Source: Candidatus Cloacimonadota bacterium (GTDB taxonomy: Bacteria; Cloacimonadota; Cloacimonadia; Cloacimonadales; Cloacimonadaceae). Taken from it: a stretch of DNA of 56,396 nt. Made by a program: the position numbers and the translations under genes. The notes under the pieces were generated by a model that saw only the letters and a program-made list of their open reading frames with translations, did no database searches and was not told the origin of the DNA. Shown piece by piece: positions 42,609 through 50,700 of the stretch. The stretch lies in NCBI GenBank assembly GCA_023228125.1, contig JALOBT010000013.1:1-56396 (forward strand). The letters are read 5' to 3'. Numbering within the stretch: the first letter of the stretch is position 1; each line of letters begins with the position of its first letter.

Positions 42609-44552
42609 TTATAGGGAAAAGCCTACTTTCTGGGCAGGTTTCCCAAAACCACTGCCGATTTCTATTTTTGCAAACCTACACAGATCATCCAGCATCAGTT
42701 TCCCGTGTTCTCCGCGCATCATAGCCTGATAACAAGCGTTTTGGACAATGATGCGGATTTGTCCACCAGTGAGCGTAAATTCATTGGCCAGACAAATCGT
42801 GTCAATCTCATCCGCACCCGGTATCGAAGCGGGCAAATGCAATCTCCAAAGCCTTTCCTGACTTTCCTGATCAGGCATTCCCAACTCCAGTTTGTAGTGA
42901 AAGCGGCGGCTCATGGCTATGTCCATGTTTCCCACTAAATTAGTAGTAACAATAAGGATGCCGGGGAAGGTTTCCAACTCCTCTAGAAAGATACTTTGGA
43001 TTGTGTTTTCAGTGCTATCTGTAGAGCTGCTTTTCCCGCTGCTGCGGCTATGAATCAATTGATCCCCTTCATTCAAGAGAAACACCGGAGCGGGGCTTAC
43101 GCTTTTGATAATCTCCCGCATTTTCGTAAATAGCTGTTTGACTTTCTTTTCGGTTTCACCGTAATAGCTATCGCGGATATTGTTAGCATTTACTTGCACC
43201 AATTTTCGCCCCAGTTCATTGGCTATCACGCCGGCTACATAAGTCTTTCCTGTTCCTGGATATCCGTGGAGCAAGATATTGCAGCCCTTCAGGGATTCGC
43301 TATTGGAAGAAAGCGAGGGACTAAGTAAGCCCCAACGGGACAAATCAAACTGCTTAGGATCTTTCAGGCGGTTAATTGTGGAGGACAGGATGTTTATTGT
43401 ATCATGGGGAAGGATAAGCTGCTCAAGGGTTTGCTTAGTTTCTACCAGGCTGAGTAACTTGTTTTTTGTAATGTGTTTATCGAGATCGTTATGTTGAATT
43501 CTGTCAATTTCTACACCAAGCTCAGCAATAGCTTTCTCACTAATCTCAACTGTGTTGCTTGAAAAGAATATACTTGATCCCTGCTTGATTAATCCGTCCG
43601 TTCTCAGAACGTTGTGATAGTTCAAGGCCCTGAGGTTTGATTCTGCTTCTATTGCGTCTCGTGCTAAGAGGTTGGCGATGGATTTCGTTTCCATTCGCTG
43701 CTCCAGTTCTGTTCCAAAATACCAGATCAGCAGCAGGCTTTTGAGATCAAAATCGTTAAGCTTGTGAGCAGCGATAAACTCTTGCAAGAGATGCTGCTGA
43801 GGTAGTTTAACTATCTGCCTAATCAGGTGATTCATAAATTCTTGCACAGTTTTGCCATAGTAATATCCATCAGTTTCGTGCAAATCACTTTTCAGTTCCG
43901 GGTAATAAGTAAAGAAGATCTTCATAGCCATGTTGATGGTTTGCAAAGGCTGCTCTGAGGCAGCTAAATATTTGGCAAGATGTGCAGTTGCTTCTTGTAT
44001 GGGCTTTTTGCCCATCAGCAGGTTCAGAAAATAGCTGTTTAGTATATAGTTACTTTCAATAACCGTATGAATATCGAAATGATAATCATTTTGTTGCCCG
44101 CGTGCAAAGCTGAGGATTTCCCGATCCAGCAAACTTACCAGGAAACTCACCTTTGCGCTGAGGCTTTCTTCCACTAAATCGGTCATTTTTATGATTTCAG
44201 AAGCCCTTACTTCTACATCAAAATCAGCTTTGGTTTGGCTGAAGATGGCTGCTACAACATCAAGATCCGCAGCACTCAATTTGAATCTTTTCATCTGGGG
44301 ATGCTTGCCAAAGAGCTGCACTGCGTCTTGTTGCAAAGCCTTCAAGCCCTCAGCTTTTTGCAGCTTTTTTTGCATACGGTGCTCAAGCACTGCCTTTTTG
44401 CGCAGGGTTTCTTCCGGGCTATCATCTATGTTTATACGTTCTTCATCTTCAAAATTGCGATTACGATCCTGGTAGTCACGCCTTCTATGCTCAGATTTGT
44501 GGAGATCATAGATTTTGTCTAAGTAGCTGATCAAGGCTTTTTCTTCTGCCAT
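42609..44552 (-). CDS. AAA+ ATPase with long helical N-terminal region
   Basis: This 647-aa protein has about 400 residues of mainly helical sequence, charged at the start, then one AAA+ module: Walker A GYPGTGKT (430-437), a Walker B that reads VFLLNEGD (490-497) with Asn where the usual Asp stands, sensor 1 TTN (536-538), arginine finger R549/R550 in MSRRFHYKLELG, and a C-terminal lid. The FtsH/CDC48-like remodellers are the nearest type. The Asn-Glu Walker B should still allow catalysis through the Glu, but Mg binding may differ. It is transcribed toward the ARH-phosphatase block and preceded by paralog C. Confidence 0.85.
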   Translation of the reverse strand: MAEEKALISYLDKIYDLHKSEHRRRDYQDRNRNFEDEERINIDDSPEETLRKKAVLEHRMQKKLQKAEGLKALQQDAVQLFGKHPQMKRFKLSAADLDVVAAIFSQTKADFDVEVRASEIIKMTDLVEESLSAKVSFLVSLLDREILSFARGQQNDYHFDIHTVIESNYILNSYFLNLLMGKKPIQEATAHLAKYLAASEQPLQTINMAMKIFFTYYPELKSDLHETDGYYYGKTVQEFMNHLIRQIVKLPQQHLLQEFIAAHKLNDFDLKSLLLIWYFGTELEQRMETKSIANLLARDAIEAESNLRALNYHNVLRTDGLIKQGSSIFFSSNTVEISEKAIAELGVEIDRIQHNDLDKHITKNKLLSLVETKQTLEQLILPHDTINILSSTINRLKDPKQFDLSRWGLLSPSLSSNSESLKGCNILLHGYPGTGKTYVAGVIANELGRKLVQVNANNIRDSYYGETEKKVKQLFTKMREIIKSVSPAPVFLLNEGDQLIHSRSSGKSSSTDSTENTIQSIFLEELETFPGILIVTTNLVGNMDIAMSRRFHYKLELGMPDQESQERLWRLHLPASIPGADEIDTICLANEFTLTGGQIRIIVQNACYQAMMRGEHGKLMLDDLCRFAKIEIGSGFGKPAQKVGFSL

Positions 44553-44612
44553 TTGTGCTCCTTTTAGTTTATGATGTTTGCCGTAAGGGAATATTTGTTC
44601 TCGAAAGTTGTA

Positions 44613-44645
44613 GCAGATTGCAAGCTACCAACACTTGCAATCTGC
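44613..44645 (-). promoter_or_regulatory. Intercistronic hairpin between paralog C and the AAA+ gene
   Basis: GCAGATTGCAAG (44613-44624) and CTTGCAATCTGC (44634-44645) form a perfect 12-bp stem with a 9-nt loop. It lies in the 108-nt gap between the two minus-strand genes, with no T-run after it. It may stabilise the upstream transcript, act as a leaky attenuator or be an RNA-processing site, which would make more of the small protein than of the ATPase. Confidence 0.5.
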
Positions 44646-44660
44646 GCTTGTGTTCTCATC

Positions 44661-44912
44661 CTACTTACTCAATTTCTGATTCTTCCTTAATTTGGAGAAT
44701 TCCACCCATCTGAACTCATTTTTCTGGCGTGGAATCATTGCAAAACGTTTACCACTGTCATCCACTGCCACAGGTGAACCATAACAATAACCTTCAATGA
44801 GCAGCAAACCACGCTTTTCACAACACTCACGCACAAGCGAAAACTCACAATCCCTACCCTTTTTACCCATGATAACACCGTGATTTTCAGTAATACTCTT
44901 TAACTCATACAT
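44661..44912 (-). CDS. Small paralogous protein C (head of the AAA+ block)
   Basis: This 83-aa protein starts MYELKSI and carries RGLLLIEG (34-41), YGSPV (44-48), DDSGKRF (51-57) and W69. These features match protein A (36207) closely and protein B (38894) more loosely. AGAGGT precedes ATG 44912. It is first in the minus-strand pair with the AAA+ ATPase. No named family is recognised; a small beta-rich fold is likely. The repeated occurrence at the start of each block suggests an adaptor or regulator common to the system. Confidence 0.7.
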   Translation of the reverse strand: MYELKSITENHGVIMGKKGRDCEFSLVRECCEKRGLLLIEGYCYGSPVAVDDSGKRFAMIPRQKNEFRWVEFSKLRKNQKLSK

Positions 44913-45146
44913 GCCAGACCTCTTATGTTATTATTTGATGGGCTTATTATAGATAGACTCGGCGGATTCATCACAAAAATCTTTCGGCGATTTGATATTT
45001 TTCATTATACCCTATTATGAAGAAATGCTCGAATCCAGTATCTCCAGTAAGGTCTCAAAGGTTGGTGCAAATTCGGCAAAATGAAGAAAAGAGATAGCCA
45101 TAGAATCAACAGCGATTGAATTGTGTATATAGATGGATTTAGTGCC
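44913..45146. other. Spacer between paralog C and the tRNA terminator
   Basis: With the terminator that follows, about 330 bases lie between paralog C and tRNA-Thr. I see no gene. The stretch should contain the promoter of the minus-strand paralog C-AAA+ pair, but no clear -35/-10 is visible. Confidence 0.5.
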
Positions 45147-45173
45147 AAAAAAGGCTGGAGTTAATCCAGCCTT
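45147..45173 (-). terminator. Rho-independent terminator downstream of tRNA-Thr
   Basis: On the minus strand AAGGCTGGA and TCCAGCCTT (45173-45165 and 45159-45151) form a 9-bp stem followed by a T-run (45152-45147). It lies about 70 nt after the tRNA 3' end and ends the secreted-protein/tRNA transcript. Confidence 0.88.
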
Positions 45174-45243
45174 GATACTTTTTGTACACGTTTTATTAGC
45201 ATTTTAGCTTTATGCTAACTCACTGTCTATTCGTCATATACCC

Positions 45244-45310
<67 letters not shown>

Positions 45311-45320
<10 letters not shown>

Positions 45321-45982
45321 ACCTTGATCAGATCGAGGTGAATATCCTCGTCTATCTTATCTATGATTCTTTTACGAATTATTCTTAAATTCCCGGAGTC
45401 TATGCTTTGCTCTGCATCTTCCATGCGGTAGTAGATGGTGGTATGCAGATTTACGGAAAGCTCGGCCGGGCTGTAAAGATTGCGGGGATAGAAGAAGGGA
45501 ATCTCCCCGATGCGCAATACTTCGGAGCCATCTTCTTGAGGCTGCCAGGCCGGCATCGGCATTTGATACTCAATATATACCGTGTTTTGCTCTTGATCAA
45601 AGAGGCTGGGATCAAAGGAATAGCAGATGACCGGCGAGCCTGCTTCGATCAATTCCACATGGCTCAAATCCGGAGCGAAATGCAAGGGATGAAGCTGGGT
45701 AGTGATAAAGCTCTCGGCGTCTTTTCCATTGATCTTCATTCTAACGATTCTGGCACAACAAGCCAGAAATAAACTGTAAAAATCCGCCTCTTCCAATTCG
45801 GCCTGCGAGATTTCGAAGCTAAGCTTGGCAAATATCCTGCCCATGGACGTGCTGGGAGTGAGCTCTAAAGTGTATTCCTGGGCTTCCAATAAACGATATT
45901 CCACAGGAGAGATCAGGATCTCTTCCGCGGAAAGGCTCAGCAAAAGGCCGAGCAGGCTTATGATTAGAATAAGATGTCGCAT
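45311..45982 (-). CDS. Secreted hypothetical protein (223 aa) overlapping tRNA-Thr
   Basis: The protein has a clear signal peptide (MRHLILIISLLGLLLSLSAEE) and a beta-rich mature part with two adjacent Cys (LACCAR, near 75). No domain is recognised; the pattern of alternating hydrophobic strands would fit a beta-sandwich. AGGAGA precedes ATG 45982. The reading frame ends KVLN-stop, with the last codons and the TAG stop inside the tRNA-Thr acceptor arm, so 10 nt are shared. The gene and the tRNA therefore probably share a transcript, and tRNA maturation would cut the mRNA just at the stop. Confidence 0.75.
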
Positions 45983-46145
45983 GATTCTCCTCTTATGAAT
46001 CCGTTATTTTCCTCAAAGCAATTTATGAGGCGATTTTAGTCAAGATAAATGTATCAGGGCCTTGTATATTCCGCTATAAGGGGTCACTGAAAACTTCATA
46101 TGGATATCTTGTATCAACTTAAGATCAAGATCTGGATTTAATATA

Positions 46146-46179
46146 AAAACGTGGAGAGCACCGGGCGGTGTCTCCACGT
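46146..46179 (-). terminator. Minus-strand terminator-like hairpin without an obvious gene
   Basis: ACGTGGAGA (46149-46157) pairs with TCTCCACGT (46171-46179), and CACC/GGTG extend the stem inside. On the minus strand it is followed by TTTTTATATT. No minus-strand gene lies between here and 46510, so it may end an unannotated small RNA or stop antisense reading from the trx region. Confidence 0.55.
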
Positions 46180-46276
46180 ATCGGAGGGCATTCTATGTAG
46201 GGTCTGTAGGCTATAGACAGTTTCTCTGAGGCCTGGTTTCTGTCAAGAAACAATATTTATTTTATCTTATCGCATC

Positions 46277-46442
46277 CCGTAACGCTGTCTTTAGACGGCG
46301 GTTGCATCTGCTTTAGGTAGTGCGAAATGTGCAAGTCCTGCACTGGAAGCATTGCTTTGCGAAGCTTAGTGACACGCACCGTCTGAAGACAGTGCTACGG
46401 CCGGCTAAAGCCAGCGTAACGCTCATTTAAAGCCAGTGCTAC
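46277..46442. repeat. Cluster of four small palindromic repeat units
   Basis: Unit 1 (46277-46298) is the near reverse complement of unit 2 (46379-46400), 18 of 22 bases. Units 3 (46401-46421) and 4 (46426-46442) are direct relatives of unit 2, sharing CT(G/A)AAG(A/C)C-AG-(T/C)G(C/T). Each unit has an inner palindrome (GTCTTTAGAC, GGCTAAAGCC type). The layout is like a REP/BIME-type or small mobile intergenic element. Confidence 0.7.
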
Positions 46443-46509
46443 TTTGTGATTTGCTCAAGGCCGCATCAGCACTATATTATAGTTAGATATAAAAATGAAG
46501 GAGCATATA

Positions 46510-46818
46510 ATGCTGATAGAAATAACCGACAAAAACTTCCATGAAGTGATTTCCCGCGAACGGGTAATAATAGACTTTTGGGCGCCTTGGTGTGGTCCTT
46601 GCAAGATGATCAGTCCTACCATCGAGGAGATTCATAAAGAAGAAGAGGGGGTCACTGTGGGCAAGCTCAACGTAGATGACTACCCGGAACTGGCTGGAAG
46701 ACATGGAGTAATGAGCATACCCACCTTGCTTTTTTTCAAGGATGGAGAGCTCATGGATTCCTCCATTGGAGTGGTATCCAAAAACGTAATCTTGAACAAA
46801 CTGGCTGCTCTGGCCTGA
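46510..46818 (+). CDS. trxA: Thioredoxin
   Basis: This 102-aa protein is a standard thioredoxin: IIDFWAPWCGPCKMISP with the redox pair C28 and C31, NVDDYPELAGRHGVMSIPTLLFFKDGE with the cis-Pro, and no signal peptide. It reduces cytoplasmic disulfides. I place the start at ATG 46510 because AAGGAG (46497-46502) then has normal spacing; the in-frame ATG 46495 would sit just before that site. The acyltransferase gene follows 16 nt later. Confidence 0.94.
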   Translation: MLIEITDKNFHEVISRERVIIDFWAPWCGPCKMISPTIEEIHKEEEGVTVGKLNVDDYPELAGRHGVMSIPTLLFFKDGELMDSSIGVVSKNVILNKLAALA

Positions 46819-46834
46819 TAGGGCACAGGAAATT

Positions 46835-47725
46835 TTGCACCGCAAAAAGCTGATCAACATCCTCGAATACTACCCCTTCAGAGCTTTGGTAGCATTGCTC
46901 AAGGCAATGCCATACCCAGTGAGCAAAGCTTTTGTCCTGAGCTTGTTCCACCATATAGGTTACGGAGTGGGAATCAGGCGAGACGTGGCCTCAATCCAGC
47001 TCAAAAAGGTTTATCCAGATTGGCCCCCAGAGCGCATCAAAGAGGTCTTGAAGGGGCTGTACCGGCAGATGGGGCTGAATATAATCGAAGAATACTTGAT
47101 GAGCGATGCCCAGCTTGCCCAAAAATCTGAGATCAAAGGCCGAGAGTATGTAGATGAGGCTTTGGCCATGGGGCGGGGAGCGATCCTGGCTACCGCCCAT
47201 TTTGGCAATTGGGAAGCAGCCCGCATCCTGCCTCTGAAGGGAATCCCCCTCAGCGTGATCACCAAAAAACAGCGCAACACCCTCTTTGATGATTATACCA
47301 ATGCCATCAGAGAGCGCAGCGGTGTGCATGTGATAGACATGAAGCGTGGCCTCAGAGACATCATCAGCGATCTGAAAGACAACAGGATGGTAGCCATTCT
47401 GGCAGATCAAAATGCGGGCTCGCGCGGGCTGGTGCTGGATTTCCTGTCTTACCCCGCCTCACACTGGAAGGGGGTGGCAAAGCTCTCGCTGAGATACCAG
47501 ATTCCCATAGTTCCGGGCTTTGCCGTGCGCACAGAGGATGAAGGGCTCTGCTTTGAATTTTCACCCATGATCTACCATCCGGAGCTCAAGGATCAAGAAG
47601 AGAATTACGAGAAAGTGCTGTCCCAGATCATTGCCATTACAGAAGCTTATATCCACAAATATCCGGAGCAATGGTTTTGGGTGCACAAGCGTTGGAAGCA
47701 CGCTTTTGACATGTTCCAAAGATAA
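46835..47725 (+). CDS. LpxL/HtrB-like lipid A acyltransferase
   Basis: This 296-aa protein has the HX4E active-site motif HFGNWE (H122, E127), a hydrophobic N-terminal segment, the second motif MVAILADQNAGSRG, and the C-terminal YPEQWFWVHKRWK typical of LpxL/LpxM/HtrB. These inner-membrane enzymes add secondary acyl chains to lipid A. It starts at TTG 46835, with AGGA at good distance and no nearby ATG that keeps the N-terminus. With kdsD it supports an LPS-bearing outer membrane. Confidence 0.88.
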   Translation: MHRKKLINILEYYPFRALVALLKAMPYPVSKAFVLSLFHHIGYGVGIRRDVASIQLKKVYPDWPPERIKEVLKGLYRQMGLNIIEEYLMSDAQLAQKSEIKGREYVDEALAMGRGAILATAHFGNWEAARILPLKGIPLSVITKKQRNTLFDDYTNAIRERSGVHVIDMKRGLRDIISDLKDNRMVAILADQNAGSRGLVLDFLSYPASHWKGVAKLSLRYQIPIVPGFAVRTEDEGLCFEFSPMIYHPELKDQEENYEKVLSQIIAITEAYIHKYPEQWFWVHKRWKHAFDMFQR

Positions 47726-47785
47726 AGATTGACACCTGTACTAAGGCCACAAAACTGGGGGAATATTAGCAGATTGGAGTAAGTA

Positions 47786-50700
47786 ATGTATATAGATCAC
47801 CGCTATGAAGTGCTGGAAAGCCTGGGCTCAGGAAGCTGGGCCAATATGTTCAAGGTGCGCGATATTCGCACAGACCGTAGCTATACCCTGAAACTGTTTC
47901 AATATCTTTCCTCGGAAGAGCTCTACCGCTATTTCAGCGCAGAGGATATGCATCACATCACCAAGATCGAGCATCCCAATCTCTCCCACGTGGTGGATTT
48001 TGGACATGTGGGCGATCACATCTATTTCATCAGCGAATACTTTGAAGGCAAGACTTTGGCGCACTTCCGCTTCTCAAAATCCAAAGTAAACCTTATCTAT
48101 GACATTGTAGTGCAGATCTGCTACGCCCTGCACGCTCTGCATCGGCAAAACATCCTGCACAAAGACCTGAAATTGGAGAATGTGCTATACCATCTGGAAA
48201 AATCACAGATCACGGTGAAACTCATTGATTATGGCTTTTCCAAGATTGATCCGGGCCACGATACCCAACACGTTTCGGGCTCTTTGCCCTATCTGGCTCC
48301 AGAGCTCTATCTGGGAGCCCCGCCCTCGGAAAGCAGTGATTTTTATGCCTTGGGTGTGATGCTATATCGTCTTTGCACAGGGTCTTTTCCCTTTAGCATA
48401 GATCAGATCAATGCCCTGATCACCGGTGGGCATCAATACTTTATCCCAAATTTCCCTTCAGAGCTGAACAAAAACATCCCCCCGGAACTGGAGAAATTCA
48501 TCCTCAGGCTGCTGGAAAGGAACCCACAGAACCGCTTTGCCAGCGGCGAGGAGATCATCGGATACATAAACCGCATTCATCACGATGAATATCCCTTCTC
48601 CGTCTCGTGGTCTGTAGTCAATACCATGCGCTTCAATAGCTACATTGTGCGGGAAAAGTATGCCCATCAAATCCTGGATTTTGTGCCAGCGGTGACGAAT
48701 TCCAATGGCAAGATAATCTCTGTGATTGGTGGAGACGGACTGGGTAAAGACAGCATCCTCTCGCTATTTCGCTATCACCTTTTGGGTGGTGAATTCTTTC
48801 TCTTTGACTATGCCTGCACCAGAACCGATCATGAGGCCTTTTTTGCGCTGATCAAAGAATATCTGCAATCTCTGAACAAAGAGGAAACCGCAGAGTATAG
48901 GTCTTTGCAGCAAATCTCGTCCAAATTTAAGCGCTATCTGTTTGCCAGCGAACAGGAAGCAAGGACTCTGACTCAATCTGCAGATGATCTTAAAAGTGAT
49001 TTTGAGAGCGTTAAGAGTCTCTTAGCCCAGCTTGTGCAAAACAAACCCGTTATTTTCGTAATCCGCAATTTCCAATACGTGAGCCGCCATACCCTGGATT
49101 TCATCAATTACATCTCTCCCTTCCTGGTGCAAAGCCGGATGATGATAGTGCTCTCCTGCAATGACTTTAACAAAGTGAGCCAGATCGAACACACCGTGCT
49201 GATCAATATTCCTTTTTTGAGCAAGAGTGAGAGTAAGCCTTATATAAACCGGCTTTTACCGATCCAAGCGCCTGCTAAATTCATCGATGAGCTGCATCAG
49301 CGCTCTGCCGGAAACCCACATTTTATCAGAGAAATCCTCATTGATCTGGTGCAAAAAAAGAGTATCGCCCTGGAGCATGAGATCAAGTTCCCCGAGGATT
49401 TGCAGGATTACCAATTGCCCTCGCGGCTGATGCATTCGATATACTCGCGCATGAGCCATCTCACCACCCTCAGCTATGCTCATCTGCAAAAACTGAGTAT
49501 CGTACAGACCCCGCTCAGCCGTGAACTGATGATCTATATCCTGAAGCTGAAAGACATAGAATTGTACAATCTGCTGAACGACGCAAACTACAACGAAATC
49601 TTGAATAAAGAGGGCAAAGACTATAGTTTCACCTTCAGAGAAGCCAAGAATCGCATGTTTGAGGAAAGTGATGAAAAAGTTCACGTCCTGGTTTCCAAAC
49701 GGCTCTTAAAATACTTTAGCAACAAAAAGGTAAATGACCGGCAAACCTGCCTGGGCTTGATCGATAACGCTATGATGGCCAAAGACCTGCAAGCCGCCAG
49801 ACACTATTACCTGGTTCTGACTGATATGTTCAGCGAAGATTATGAACAGGCTCAGGCCTATGAAGCCATGCTCAATGTGTTGAAGCTGGATTTTGATCCT
49901 CAAACCAATGTAAGTATCAAAGATATCATCCAGGACCTGCGCATCTTCCAGGAAAAAACCGAACTGACGGGATTCTTTCAGAGGGCTGGATTCCTTTTGG
50001 AAAATTCCGCTCTGATTCCGGAGCTTTTTGAGAAATACTATGCCATCGGAACCATCCATTCCCTGCGTGAAGATCATAAAAAGGCTATGGAAAGCTTTAA
50101 AAAAGCCGAGCTTTTGCGCATCACCGGCAGGCAGCAATTGCAAATCTGGCTTTGCTTTATCCGTTTCTACCTCCAATCGGATTTGGCTAAAGCAAAATAC
50201 TTTATAGATAAAGCCCTGGCTGCTGAGCTCCCTCTTGATCTTCGGATCGCCTATGTGGATAGATTGGCTGTGTATCACAATATCAAAGGCGATACAGACA
50301 AAGCCATCAAGCTCCTGGAAGACTTTCTGGAAGAGATACCACCAGAGCATGACTATAATGTCTTGATTCGACTGGCCGCCATGCACAACGACCTGGGGGT
50401 GTTTTACAGCGATCAGAAACACATTGAAGAAGCGGGCGAACACCTGAATCAGGCCTTAAGCATCTGGAAACGCTATAATATCCGCCGCTACTGGGGATTG
50501 ATCTACAACAACCTTTCGGACATCTATCTCAAACAAGGCATCACAGTGGAAGCCAGCAAATACTCTCATCTGGCTTATAAATATTCTACAGAACTCAATC
50601 TTACTTCCATGAAAGCCCTGGCCTTGCTGAATCAAGGAGAAGCTAAGATCAAAATGGGAGAATTCCATGAAGCGGAGCGGCTCTTATTATCCTGCAAAAG

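Larger units (their letters stand above)
45983..46509. other. Intergenic stretch with a minus-strand hairpin and palindromic repeats
   Basis: These 520 bases lie between divergent genes and hold no protein gene that I can see. They contain the hairpin with a minus-strand T-run (46149-46179) and four related repeat units (46277-46442). The thioredoxin ribosome site AAGGAG (46497-46502) ends the stretch, preceded by an AT-rich TATATTATA patch that may be its -10 region. Confidence 0.6.

Noticed and set aside
36207..44912. Prophage or insertion sequence
   Set aside because: No transposase, integrase, capsid, portal or terminase signature is visible; the SPFH 'virion core' name is historical and does not indicate a phage.
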